Shown: positions 47,440 to 59,407, numbered from the stretch's first letter. The stretch is 64,000 bases of DNA from Tricholomella constricta (GCA_013368375.1 JAACJP010000057.1:62001-126000), one strand, 5' to 3'. Notes: generated from the sequence alone by a model not told the origin. Numbers and translations: made by a program.

Positions 47440-47876
47440 CGTCGTAATGGCGGGTTCCAGGGGTAAGGAGCGATTTCGCAGGCCTCTGCCCCCGGTCTGG
47501 AACGTTCCCGATCACGCCCCACGTGAAGCTCTCCCTACCTTCGGGGCGGATCAATTGCGCACCGCGCGCTGGGTTCGAATACGCCCCTCCCTATTCAGTT
47601 TCGTTCTCTCTGGACCTCCGCGTCGCGCTATTTTTTAGCAGAGGCGGCGCGGCAGGAAGTTTTCCGAGGGTTCATTTACTTATAAAATCCTGGGCTGGGC
47701 GGTCCCGTTTTTCCACCGTCCTCGCTTCTGCCAGCCCAGGTAAGCGCTCCGCGCCTTCTCCGCTGCTCTCCAGCTTACACCGAAATCCAGTGACACCTCA
47801 AAGCTTCGCTTTCAGTCTCGTTTCGCTCAGACTGTGTCACCGGATTTCGGTATGTTCCCGCTCGGCTCCGCCGCCC
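47440..47876 (+). mobile_element. Left part of tyrosine-recombinase retroelement
   Basis: The sequence left of B2 continues at 59878 once B2 and one CGCCC are removed, so it is the 5' leader of the element whose ORFs lie at 60069-64000. It has TATAAAAT at about 47680-47687 and a strong 71-nt hairpin at 47780-47850. The exact left terminus is not clear; it lies somewhere after the dispersed repeat ending near 47230. Confidence 0.7.
47780..47850 (+). other. Long hairpin in retroelement leader
   Basis: Arms CCGAAATCCAGTGACAC (47780-47796) and GTGTCACCGGATTTCGG (47834-47850) pair with one mismatch. CAGTCT and AGACTG inside can extend the structure. It could be a replication, packaging or translation signal, or part of a terminal repeat of the element. 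Confidence 0.6.
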
Positions 47877-48246
47877 TGTCACGACCGCCCCTAACAACCA
47901 CCCCTAAAATCACATCCCACTACGCTTTCCCACGCCTACCCACTGTATATAACATGACACCACTTCTTTCCAGACTCTTCACCTCGATATTACCATTTGT
48001 TACGACTAGTTCCCGTTCTCGTTTCTTATTCTCTCTTACTCTCTCGGTTTACTCAGCTCCGCAATTGTATCACTTGTGCTCATTCGTTCGAATAAGCTCC
48101 GGTGAACATCCTCGTCAACGCTCACGACCTCCGATTACCCTATCGGAGCCCGTCTTCCTTGACGACGTCAGGCCTGTCCGCTTCGGTGGTCTCGGAATAA
48201 CTCCGCAACCAGCGTGCTACGCAAGGTCCTAACATAATATCGAGGT
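47877..48246 (+). repeat. 5' LTR and PBS of B2
   Basis: LTR 47877-48234 (358 bp) with TATATAA at 47946-47952 and ACCTCGATATTA at 47981-47992. The PBS TAATATCGAGGT at 48235-48246 is its exact reverse complement, as in B1. Confidence 0.93.
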
Positions 48247-48263
48247 CTCCCCACCCACCGGAC

Positions 48264-51200
48264 ATGCCCTCGACGATAGTGGAGCCCAACACCACAGTCC
48301 GCTATCAAAACTTCGAAGGTCCCTCTTTCACACAAAGAAGACCTACCACCTTTCGAAACCTCCCCTGCCTCAACAGGACACATGATGCAAGGGACCTTCG
48401 GAACCAACAGGTCCAGGCTGGAACACAACATTTTCCAACCAGGCCAACACGAGGGGGACTTTTCCTCAGCCAGTCAGGACCCTCGACGACCCCTACCCCG
48501 GACCCCCTCAAACGTATTCAACCCGTCCTACCAACTCGCCACCCCCAACTATCCCCCCTTACCACCATCCGCAACGGCCTCCGGACCTCCGCCTTCAAGT
48601 AACCAGACTCCCGGGTCATACTACGAAAGGTTGAGGCACCCGGAGATGTTCCAGAGGAGGGATAGGGCTCGGGAGGAGGGACAGGGACACTTCGCTCGTC
48701 AACAAAACCCCTTCCTACACGGTTCAGACCACGAAAGGATACTCTACGAGCTCCGCATGACGCGGGAAGAGTTTTCGCGACAAGCGCACGAGCTCCTAGT
48801 CGAAACCATGGGGATGGATCATCAACCCCGAACACCGGAACAATGGGCCAACCTCGTGTTGTCGACCATACAACTGCACGAAGCCCATTGATTACCCCCA
48901 CAACTGACGGTGTTGCTACAAATGGGGGGAAACGAAAGAAGGTTACGCGCCCTGGCTGGAGAAATCCAGACGTCCAACGAGGGAAGAAGATTCTCCAACC
49001 CCCAAAGCGCGGGACGTTCCTTCCACATGCCAATTCAGGAGCCCATTCCCTCCAGAATTGAAACTAGATTCGAAGAACCTCCACGAGCGACAAGCACTGT
49101 CAATACGCAGACAGCTTCGGCTCTACTCAGGAGGATGAACCAAGGGAACGCACCCCCCAGCCAAGAAGGGTTCGAACCCACCGTCACACCAGGGACAGAC
49201 GCTCGAAGAGCTCCGACGTTCGGATTCTGGGGAGCCCAAAATTTGCAAAGGATCCCTGAAGAGAACCCCTCTTTCGAAGGACCATTCTCCAGGCCAAACT
49301 CGGGTTTTCAAGGCCCACAAAGGACCTCCGCAAGGGAAGAAGGAGCTCCTCAGAGGGAACCCGAGAATATTCCCCTACCTCTGTCGGAACAAGGAATCCC
49401 AACGCCGCTGTCGTACGCTCATAGCTACGAATTACGTGAAGAAAACCGAGAAGAAGGAGGAGCACCCCCAAGGACACGAGAAGACTGGCGCCAAACACCA
49501 CCTCACCTGGCGAATCAGAACAGGAGGTCACTGCAAGGCCCACGCCCAATCTCCCCAAGAGAACGCCGTGGAATCGGAGCGGACCCCGGCCCCGGTCAAA
49601 ACGTAAACATCCTCGACGGAAGGCAAGGGACCCAACAACAATTCCCCCAGTTCGAACAATACAGAACTGGCTACAACCCCGGACCAGCCCCACCCATACC
49701 CGGCGGACGACCGAACCCCCAGTACAACGGACCACCTCCACAGCCCCAACCACCTCCGGGATCTTCGGGACCACCTACCCCGAGAGGAACTCAATGGGGA
49801 AACGGCCCCGGAGGACCAGGAGGGGGAGGAGGAGGTTATTGGGGAAACGGCCCCGGAGGAACAGGAGGTCCTGGAGGAGGGGGAGGTCACGGAGGATACG
49901 GACCACCACAAGGACCAGGAGTGTTAGGGGAACTCCCTTTCGCGCCCTCCGACGCTCACCGATCGTCCCCCCGCTCATGCGATCGCTCCCCCGACCGTTC
50001 GCGATCCCGACCCCCGACGCTCTGACCCAAGCGTCGGTGTATATACTTACACACTTCCTGTCGTTCCCATCTCTCCCTGCGCGCGCCCGACGCCGATCCC
50101 GACCACCCGACATCCCGACGTCGGCTGTCCCAACTCGTGCCCGTACCCTGAGCCACGAGGATCGGACAGCGTCGGGAACGTGTCCATACATGCGCCGCAG
50201 ACCATTCCTTGATTATTATGTACAGTACTCGTATATAGTCGGCCCACTGGCATTGGGGATCCTTAGTCTATTCTCTTCGGATTCCCCTCTGCCAGGTAAG
50301 CCCCTCTTTACATTCCTCACTGTACTTAATATAACTTCGGATTCCCCTCTGCCAGTACGACTTAGCTCTGCTCGTGAGGTCGCCCTAACAAGGAGGCCCG
50401 GGAGGCCCCGGAGGTCCCGGACGGGGAGGAGGAGGCCACGGAGGAGGAGGAGGAGGAGGCCCACCCGGAAATCCGGGAGGAGGCCAATTCGCAAACCCTC
50501 AATGACCCCCACCTCCACCACAACAATTCTTAGGCCCAAATCAAAACCTGACCCTGGAACAGTACCGACACCTCCTAAACCTGGAATCGAAAATCGACAT
50601 CAGGAAACCGGACCCCTTCACTGGAAAAGAACCGAGGAGATGGAAGACCTTCGTCACGGAATGCCTAGTAATGTTTCAAGCCAAGGCGATTACCTACGAA
50701 CAGGACCACCTGAAAGTATCATTCGCGAGCTCCTACTTAAAGGACGGAGCCATGGACTACTTCCGCCTGCAACTCACGTACAACCCGCAACACCCAATGT
50801 TCACGAACTGGGAAGGGTTCGTATACGAAGTGGAATCACGCTTTGGCATACCGAACTCCAGGGTGGAAGCCGAGAATAACATCTCACGACTGAAAATGAA
50901 GGAATGGGAAAAGTTCACAGCTTTCATCATCAAGTTCGAACAGGAAGCATACGAAACAGGCTGGAACTGGGTAGCGCTACAATTCACGCTGCGAAAAGCG
51001 CTCCCCCAACGAATCCTCAACGTCCTAGCCATCGCACCAAGCCCTGAAACCTACGAAGGTTACCGAGATCTGATCACTCAAATCGACCGGAGGTACTGGG
51101 AACATCGTATAGAAAATCCAGAGTCCTACAAACCCCTCTGGGCGAATAACACGAATACCTCCAACACCTCCGCACGACCTCCGATTGGACCTTCGGCCGG

Positions 51201-51594
51201 ACCCGCAAACCGCACGATGCCGCAAACGACTCAAGGGAGCAGGAATGCACGCTTGAACGCCGAAAGTCACGACCAGGACCTGGACACAGGTAAGGAAGGT
51301 AAGGCGCAAGACCAGGAAATCGCATGGGACGACGAGGAGGCCCTACAAGCCAACAACTTCGGGTTCAAGAAGTCAACACGCCCCTGGGTGAAGATCGACG
51401 AAGACGTAAAACAACAACGAATTCGAGACAAGGCCTGCATCCTATGCGGTGATCTGGAACACTGGATGCGCGACTGCCCAACAGCAAACACCATGGGCAG
51501 AGCCACCTATCTCATCGGCGACGACATCTTCGAATTCCATCACAAGACAGAAGAGGGAAACGCGGGGGCGATTCAGGACTTGCCCGGGCTCTGA
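48264..51594 (+). pseudogene. gag of B2, broken
   Basis: Aligns with B1 gag throughout. Defects relative to B1: a 5-nt deletion near 48342-48347 shifting frame; TGA at 48889 where B1 has CGA; the solo LTR insertion at 49922-50390; and TGA near 50503 where B1 has CGA. The zinc knuckle CILCGDLEHWMRDC and the downstream end (GAIQDLPGL, TGA 51592) are retained. It cannot make a full Gag. Confidence 0.9.
49922..50390 (+). mobile_element. Solo LTR of family A inside B2 gag
   Basis: 469 bp, TGTTAGGGGAACTCC..GCCCTAACA, with TSD AGGAG at 49917-49921 and 50391-50395. It carries a short extra duplicated segment (CGATCGTCCCCCCGCTCATG region near 49960-49990) compared with the 449-bp LTR at 27328. It shows that family A was active after family B existed. 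Confidence 0.95.
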
Positions 51595-54500
51595 ATCACG
51601 AAGATCTAAAACCGGACCTTGACACTAAACTACGCGCAACGGCATTATCGACAACGGACACCCGCACAGTAACTCTCTCCTCCCATTCGTCACTGGCATT
51701 TCTAATACACCTCACGCCAAACGGAGGAGGAGAAGACCCCGAAAACACGCTCATCGACAGCGGAGCTACCGACAACTTCATGGACTCCGACATGGCGACA
51801 TCACGCGGGCTCCACCTTGAGGAGCTCAATCCCCCAATAAACCTTTGCCTATTTGATGGGGAACCCTCCGCATCAGGCAAAATCACACACTATACCACCA
51901 ACGACGTCAAATTCAGTGACGGCACCACTCAGAGGATAAGATTCCTCTTAACAAGACTCCACGAGACAGCGACGATAGTGCTGGGACTATCATGGCTGAA
52001 GGAGGTCAATCCCCGCATAAATTGGAAAGACCTCTGCATCACGCTACGACGGGGGTCAAACGGCAAAATTGAAGGATCACTACCGGACCTCCGAAGGAAA
52101 AAGGAAGTTGTCCCAACGACAACAGGCACAGGAAATCAACGCTTACCCTCGCGGTCAGCTCGCTCCTTCACGATCGAAGTACAGTTAGAAGGATCCTCAA
52201 CGCAACTACGGGCACTTATCGATAGTGGAGCGGCGGGAAATTTCATAGCACAATCCTCGTGTACGAAACCGGAACCTCTCGCCAACCCCATGACCTTACA
52301 ACTGTTCGACAGAAACCCCAGCGGAGGTGGAGCCATTTCACACCATAGTCCCGAAACAATCAAACTTGAGAACGGACTAGAGTATAAGGTCGACCTCCTC
52401 ATAACACAGTTACACCCGGCCACGCCACTAGTGCTCGGATTACCTTGGTTACAGGAAGCAAATCCGGACATCGACTGGCGGGAAATGTCCATGACCATGG
52501 AACAAGGGGCAGGACTAGCCGCGATATCGCTTTCCCAGAAGACGCAATGGAGAACCGTGACCCTTGAGGAGGAGGAAGACGTCGAAGCTCCGAAACCAGC
52601 CAACCCCCTTTCGGAAAAACAACCCCTCCTCAGGGACCTCCTGGACGACGAAAACGATCAGAACGACACCTCCAGCGATAACATGAAGGAGGAAGACACC
52701 CGCCCAAACACCAACGAACCTCAGGAGGAAGCACCAACACCAACAACAGAGTCGCCAGAGGAGGTAACGGGACGGAAACGCACCCGAAAACCACCTCCAC
52801 CGAACTATTTCCCTCCAAACGTTCCGAGGTCCAAATTCAAACCCCACCCCAAACGGAAATCCGCAACGTCCCCAACGACAGAAACACGGGAAGAAGATGA
52901 AGCCAACCCGGAAACGGAGGTCGAAGACGAAACCGGAGAGGGAGAAGAGGATGTCGAAACACAAAACATCCGCCTGATCGGAGCGGCGCCATTCGCGAAC
53001 CTCATCAGGGACGGAGCCACAGCGTTCCAACTACACATCTCCCCCACCGAACAGGAAGAACACCTCCATGCCAATAACACCTCCGACGACGAACCCAAGC
53101 AACCAAAGACAGAAAAGGAAATCTTTGAGGAAGTCGTACCTCCGGAGTACAGGGACTTCGAAGACGTATTCTCAGCGGGCGAAGCGAAAACCATCCCCCC
53201 ACACCGACCTTACGATCACACAGTGGAACTCGACGAAAACACTACCCCTCCCTTCGGAAAGATATACAACATGTCCGAACTGGAGTTGAAAGCATTGAAG
53301 GATTACATCGACGAGATGCTCGGAAAAGGGTTCATCCGACCTTCGAGTTCGTCAGCGGGAGCTCCGGTACTGTTCGCAAAGAAGAAGGACGGATCACTCC
53401 GGCTATGCGTGGACTATAGAGGATTAAATCGGATCACCAAGAAGAACCGTTACCCTCTACCTCTGATCGGAGACCTCATAGACCGACTTCAAAAAGCGAA
53501 AGTATACTCGAAGATCGACCTCCGAGTGGGCTACAACAACGTCCGCATAGCTCCGGGACACGAATGGAAGACAGCCTTCCGCACTCGTTATGGACTTTTC
53601 GAATACCTGGTAATGCCTTTTGGCATGACAAACTCACCCGCGACATTCCAACACTTCATGAACGACATCTTCCACGACATGAACGACGTGTTCGTAGTGA
53701 TCTATCTCGACGACATTCTGGTTTTCTCGGAGACCTTAGAGGAACATCACGGACACGTTCGGAAGGTCCTCGAGAGGCTCTGGAAACACAACCTTCATGC
53801 GAAACCGGAGAAATGCACGTTTCACACTACGGAGATCGAATACCTAGGCGTCATCGTATCCCCCGGCGGAGTAAAGATGGACCCAGGAAAAGTCGACGCG
53901 ATTCGGAAGTGGCCTAGGCCGACGAAGGTCAAGGAACTCCAATCTTTCCTAGGCTTTGCAAACTTCTATCGGCGGTTTATCGACAATTACTCGGGCATAA
54001 CGAAGAGGTTAAACAAACTCACGCAAAAGGACACAATCTGGAAATGGGATTCCGAATGCGAAGGAGTCTTCGAGCTATTGAAGAAAGCATTCTCCTCCGC
54101 ACCCATCCTACGACACTTCGATCCTCAACTACCGGTGATATTAGAGTGCGACGCTTCCGACTTCGCCATAGCGGGGATCATCTCCCAAGTTGATCCCCGT
54201 ATCATCTCCCAAGTTCTCAGCCCTCAAAAACCGATGGAACGAACGATGGAAGAAGTCCCCCCGATTCGAAAAATACCGGAAATACAAAGACTGCTTCCCG
54301 TCCGCTGGCTTTCGACGAGCGACGAAGAATATCACCAGACGACAGCACAGCTTGCTCATCCAGCTGCGAACGGGTCACGCCCCCCTCAACCAACACCTGC
54401 ACAGGATGAAAGTTGTCGACGAGCCGAAATGCCCGCACTGCCCAACGGAAGATGAAACAATTCGACACTACTTATATCAATGCCGGGAATATCGATACGC

Positions 54501-55166
54501 CAGGACCGATCTCATCACGAGGCTCGGAAGAGACGCGCACGTCGCGGCTATTCTGTACGGGACGAAGAGAGGCATCAAGAGCCTCCTACAATATGTGGAA
54601 GACACGGCAAGAGTGAAAAACACTTTCGGTGATGTTACCCCATCTAATATCGATGACGATGAGGATGATGACCCCACTCAGCCAGACTTCGATTACGATT
54701 GGGAGGGGATTGGAGAGATAGAGGACTAGAACGATCACAAACACCTATCGCTCGAAATCGGGGGGGCAGTAAAAAGGGCAGGGTATAAGGGAGGGACGGA
54801 GTCCCGGAATGGGAGCCACTTGGCTTGCCAGGGAATTACTTACTTACTTCTCTCCTGCAGCAGCCGTTCCGACGGCCCGCCTCCTCGTGCACATCCCCCT
54901 CGGGGGACGAGCACTTTGTTGAAGACACCCACGGACGCGCGAACACTCGGCGGATCGGAAACGGTACCCTGCACACGTCAGGGAGAGGCGTCTAAAACAG
55001 GGACTCAGGTCTCCGGGCCACCGGGGGGCGACGAGCACGGCCCGTCGGTGCGCGCATTCGCAATCTCAGCAGGCGCAGGAATATGGGGGCAAGGGGCCTT
55101 CTTTTATTACTGTACTAAGCATGTAAAGACCAACATGGGCTAACGCCCAGCGGTCGATAAACAAGG

Positions 55167-55200
<34 letters not shown>

Positions 55201-55520
55201 CCCAAGTTGACGAGACATCACAAGACTTACGTCCTGTCGCCTTCTACGCGAGAACTATGATAGACGCGGAGCTCAACTACGACATCTATGACAAGGAGCT
55301 CCTAGCAATCGTGGAAGCGTTTAAGCAATGGAGGGCCTACCTAGAGGGATCTCCCCACCGCATTCAAGTGTACTCCGACCACAACAACCTACAGTATTTC
55401 TCTACGACCAAGCAACTCAGTCGCAGACAAGCACGATGGTCGGAATGCCTGGCGAACTTCGACTTCCAAATAAATTACAGACCTGGAAGATTAGGAGCGA
55501 AACCAGATGCCCTCACGTGA
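51595..55520 (+). pseudogene. pol of B2 (PR-PR-RT-RH), cut by LINE
   Basis: Same layout as B1: two retropepsins (LIDSGATDNF then VLGLSWL; LIDSGAAGNF then VLGLPWL), acidic linker, RT with YLDDILVFS, and RNase H start (LECDASDFAIAGIISQ). The frame is interrupted at 54194 by a LINE fragment and resumes at 55197 ([15 protein letters not shown]) to DALT and TGA at 55518-55520, the same stop as in B1. About 52.1-54.17 kb is nearly identical to B1. Confidence 0.9.
54194..55196 (+). mobile_element. 5'-truncated LINE with poly(A) tail
   Basis: 1003 bp insertion flanked by ATCTCCCAAGTTGA (54180-54193 and 55197-55210), ending in a run of about 26-27 A. It encodes the C-terminal end of a LINE polyprotein: LRTGHAPLNQHLHRM, then CPHC, ETIRHYLYQCREY, and an Asp-rich tail with stop TAG near 54727, then an about 440 bp 3' UTR. 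The first bases contain an extra copy of ATCATCTCCCAAGTT (54201-54215) and TGATCCCC, filler-like sequence at the 5' junction. Confidence 0.9.
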
Positions 55521-57077
55521 CGGCCAGACGTGTATCCCAAGGAAGGGTTCGAACAGGATCATAATTCGTTCAACAACCGCATCATCATACCCCCCGAACG
55601 ATTGAACGCGGCCCTAATACTGAACAAGGAGCTCCTACTAAACAACATCCGGAACACACCCCGAGACGAATTCTTCGAGAGACACGCACCCAAACCCGGA
55701 GATGAGACCTCCGCGTTCTCCCTATCCGATGATGGCAAACTACTCCTTCGCGACGGAAGAATCTACGTACCGGACCATTCCAGATTACGCCTCGACATCC
55801 TACAGCAACATCATGACCACAAACTGTGCGGACATCCAGGGATCAGAAAGACCACACAACTCATCATGAGGACTTATTTCTGGCCCGGATTAAGGAAGGA
55901 GGTCACTCGATACGTCCGAAGCTGTTATACCTGTAAAAGAGCGAAGGTCCCACGCCATAGCCCATACGGACTATTGAAACCACTCCAGATTGGGCGAAGG
56001 GCGTGGGCCTCCATATCCATGGACCACATTGTAGAACTACCGGAATCAGATGGGTACGACGCCATACTGGTCGTAGTATGCCGCCTCACCAAGCAAGGCA
56101 TCTTCATACCCTGTCACACAACGGACACAGCAAAGGAACTTGCTCAACTATTCTTGGAACATGTCTTCTCCAAGCACGGACTGCCCGACAACATCATATC
56201 GGACAGGGGCACCCTCTTCGTCTCCCGTTTCTGGAGCTCGCTGTGTAAAGCCCTGGACATTAAATCGAACCTTTCAACCGCGTATCACCCGGAGACCGAC
56301 AGCCAGACGGAACGAGTAAATCAGACACTGGAACAGTACCTCTGGATATACGTGAACTACCTCCAGACCAACTGGCGAACACAGCTCCCACTGGCGGAAT
56401 TCACGTATAACAATACGACCCATTCGACCACGGGAGTCTCTCCTTTCTTTGCGAACAAGGGTTATCACCCCCGCCTGACAATCTCTATAAAAGACATACC
56501 GGCAAAGGAAGCCCAGGAGGTAGCCGTAGACCTCCGGACCCTCCAGGACTACCTCCGCCAAGAGATAGAGATCGCAAACGAAGCCTACAAACGATTCGCG
56601 GACAAGAAACGGGACCCTACACCAGATTGGGCCGTAGGAACGGAGGTATGGCTCGATTGCCGGAACATCAAAACGAAACGCCCCTCCAAAAAGCTGGACC
56701 ACCGGAGACTGGGCCCCTTCAAAATCCTACAGAAGATCTCCAGCCACGCGTATCGACTGGAACTACCTCCGACACTGAAAGGAATTCACAATGTGTTCCA
56801 CGTCAAGTTACTCGAAAAACACGAACACGAGAACTTCCCAGGACGATCAAAGCCACCTCCGCAGACAATCGAAATCGAGGGCGAGGAGCACTACGAAGTA
56901 GAACGAATCCTAGACTCCCGAACACGAGGGAAACACGTGCTCTACTTGGTACGATGGGAAGGATATGGCCCTGAGGACGGCACATGGGAACCAGCAGGAA
57001 ACATAGAGGGAGCAAAAGACATGGCCCTCAAATTCCATCGTCTATTCCCAAGGAAACCACGAGACCCCACAATCTAG
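55521..57077 (+). CDS. Integrase with chromodomain of B2
   Basis: Open from after TGA 55518 to the stop at 57075. HHCC and catalytic Asp/Asp/Glu positions are kept (SMDHIVELPE, IISDRGTLF, TERVNQTLEQY). B1 DGQTER reads DSQTER here, a Gly-to-Ser change next to the catalytic Glu motif. The chromodomain reads HYEVERILDSR, YLVRWEGYG and GTWEPAGNIE. Whether it can be expressed is doubtful given the upstream breaks. Confidence 0.85.
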   Translation, partial: RPDVYPKEGFEQDHNSFNNRIIIPPERLNAALILNKELLLNNIRNTPRDEFFERHAPKPGDETSAFSLSDDGKLLLRDGRIYVPDHSRLRLDILQQHHDHKLCGHPGIRKTTQLIMRTYFWPGLRKEVTRYVRSCYTCKRAKVPRHSPYGLLKPLQIGRRAWASISMDHIVELPESDGYDAILVVVCRLTKQGIFIPCHTTDTAKELAQLFLEHVFSKHGLPDNIISDRGTLFVSRFWSSLCKALDIKSNLSTAYHPETDSQTERVNQTLEQYLWIYVNYLQTNWRTQLPLAEFTYNNTTHSTTGVSPFFANKGYHPRLTISIKDIPAKEAQEVAVDLRTLQDYLRQEIEIANEAYKRFADKKRDPTPDWAVGTEVWLDCRNIKTKRPSKKLDHRRLGPFKILQKISSHAYRLELPPTLKGIHNVFHVKLLEKHEHENFPGRSKPPPQTIEIEGEEHYEVERILDSRTRGKHVLYLVRWEGYGPEDGTWEPAGNIEGAKDMALKFHRLFPRKPRDPTI

Positions 57078-57282
57078 AATCCGACGAAATTCACGCACTT
57101 CACGAAATTTATGAAAAGCCCCTTCAAGAAAACGATTTTTATCACAAAATGTATTTCGAACACCGGGACAACGACACTACAAGAAAAAGAAAACACCAAG
57201 GAAAAAGAATTAACGAACTTCACATGTAAATATTCAACAAAAAGAAAGCAAAGAAGGTCCTAGACACCACCAAGAAGACCGA

Positions 57283-59297
57283 CTAGTCAATGCGACGACG
57301 TTTGGACGGACCCGCGCTCAGAGTGGAACCCTCCCCGCGACCAAACCCGACCTCCCCATCCAACTCCCCCTCCAACGGACGCATCGAAGCAATATCCTGC
57401 TCATCGTCGGCGATTAATTGGGATCGAGACACGAAGTCCGCAAGGGCGTCTTCACGAGTGAGCGAAGTGCGGTGCAAAGCAAGGAAATGATCGAACGCAG
57501 GGAAGAGTACCTCGGGGTCGACGGGAGGGGGGAAGAGCTCGAGGAGCGAATGCCGCTCCAGGACCTTATGGGCAGCGTCGACAATATCCCGGGCCGGCGA
57601 CACCTCCATCTCGACAAGGGCGCGACGCAAGGCACCGTCGGCGACAAATATGTCCGACGCAAAGGTGGTACGCGCAAGTTCAAGGGCTATGACAAACTCA
57701 GACAACGAGAGAGGAACGACACGAATCAAAAAACTCACCGTCGACACGAACGCGAAGGTCCAAGGCATGACCACGCCAATGGTCCCGGACCTCCTGAAGA
57801 TGGACGACGTGCCCCTGAAGACCCGCTACCTCATCCTCGAGACCCGCAACCTGCATCCGCAGATCCTCAACCTCAGCGTCACGATCGACGTCGACGACCT
57901 CCACGGCACGCGATGTCTGCGCCTGCAGATGAAGAAGGCGTTCACGCTCGTCGGCGAGTTGGGATAGGACTCCGTGAAAACGACCTTTGTGGCGTTCACC
58001 CTCGACCTCGAGACGCTCGACCTGGGAGGAAAGGGCCTGAGCACGCACGACCTCCTGGTCGTAGAGACGCTGGAGACGGAGGAACGCCTCCGGCGAAGGA
58101 ACGGAAGGAGCAGGGGTAGCGAGGGGGGACGACAGCAACATGGAGGGAGGGCAGGACTGCAGGGCTGGCGATGGCGAAACTGAATTGGACGAGCTCTTTA
58201 AAAAGAGAGGTTCGTCAGGGGTCGTATCGGGGGACACCGCACGCGTAGCGCCCGACAAAGGAGGAACCAAAAGAGGAGAAGTCGGCGCCGCGGGAGAAAG
58301 GGAGGGGGAACGAGGCAAAGGACGCCCCCTAGACCCCTGCAGACCAGACCGCATACCCCCACGACCAACAGACGCTAATTTTCGACCCTGTCCTCGGGTA
58401 CCACGAAAGATAGCACACGCAGGCGGAGCACGGCTAAGGCGAACGGCGGCCTCATCCCCAGAAGAAGAGGAAAGGGAAAGGACCTCCGTAGAAGGCACGG
58501 AGACAAGAGAGGAGTCGAAGGAGGGGGACGCCACACGCAAGATACGACAGATAGCGGAAAAGGACATAGCGACGCCGGTGCGGGAGAAGGAAAAACCTTC
58601 GGTACGGGTCCGCAACCACGCCAAGGGGATCGCCAATTCCCTAGATGCCACCTCTAGACCATGGTCAAGCGACAGGGAGCACAAGGCGTGCGCCGCGCGG
58701 CAATCGACGCAGGGCAAGGTCCCACGAAGACGAACCTCCTGAAAACGGCAAGACTGATGACGACCCCGACACCGATCACACTAGCAAAGAGCCCAAAAAG
58801 AGAATCAGCGGAAGGATCCAGCCCGATCACAAACAAAAGACGATACTTACCGGTCCGTGCGCCTCACACCAAGCCAAAGAGGGAGGAACCCGCACAGCGG
58901 TACGCATCACCTCCGCCAGAACCGCATCTGTCAAGAGGGGCCCCCAAGACAATGAAGTCGCCGCCGGACGCGACACGGGATCACTGGAAGATTCGAAAAG
59001 GGCCTCCGGAGTGGTCGAACGGGGGCGACGGATCTGCTGAGCCCGGACCGGAAGACGAATAACCAGTCGAGGGAAGGAGGGCGTAGGAGGAACGGGGGAA
59101 GAACTGGGGACGGCCCCGACGCTTCCATCTGGGAGAACGGCGATCCCAGGGAGAGAAGGAGTAGGGGAGACGGGTCGGGGCATGTCCAAGAACGCGACGC
59201 GCGCCCGATCTTCTTCGGATAAACGCGCCAACTCTTGATCGCGCAAAATCTGGGCAGCGGAGGCAGACGGTGCAAAATCTCGATTGAAGACTGACAT
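57283..59297 (-). CDS. Antisense Zn2Cys6-like coiled-coil protein of B2, intact
   Basis: Accessory gene of the retrotransposon on the strand opposite pol. Exons 59297-58851, 58780-57739 and 57686-57283 (447, 1042 and 404 nt) sum to 1893 nt, giving 630 residues without a stop. Introns are 70 and 52 nt, GTAAGT..CTAG and GTGAGT..ATAG. Exon 2 begins with six cysteines at about 150, 153, 160, 173, 176 and 183 (CDRCRGRHQSC, then CVDC, then C), spacing C-x2-C-x6-C-x12-C-x2-C-x6-C as in fungal binuclear zinc clusters. A Ser/Pro-rich region follows, then a coiled coil (LQRLYDQEVVRAQALSSQ, VAGLEDEVAGLQGHVVHLQE), a helical C-terminal part and the basic end PSKRRRID. Role unknown; DNA binding or chromatin targeting is inference. 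Confidence 0.8.
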
Positions 59298-59407
59298 GGA
59301 GATGATAAAAAGAAATTAGAGGAGAAAAAACAACCAGAGCTCTCCTCTTTTTCGATCTCCGAGATCCTCCAAATCACCCACATGGACCCACAATCGACCT
59401 AGACCCG

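Noticed and set aside
47560..47600. GGTTCGAAT resembling a tRNA B box
   Set aside because: No cloverleaf or A box at the right distance. It lies in the leader of the recombinase element.
52515..53030. Minus-strand frames opposite the acidic linker of pol (also 37108-37623)
   Set aside because: Antisense of Glu/Asp/Pro codons gives stop-poor Phe/Val/Arg-rich frames. No independent support, unlike the spliced antisense gene downstream.
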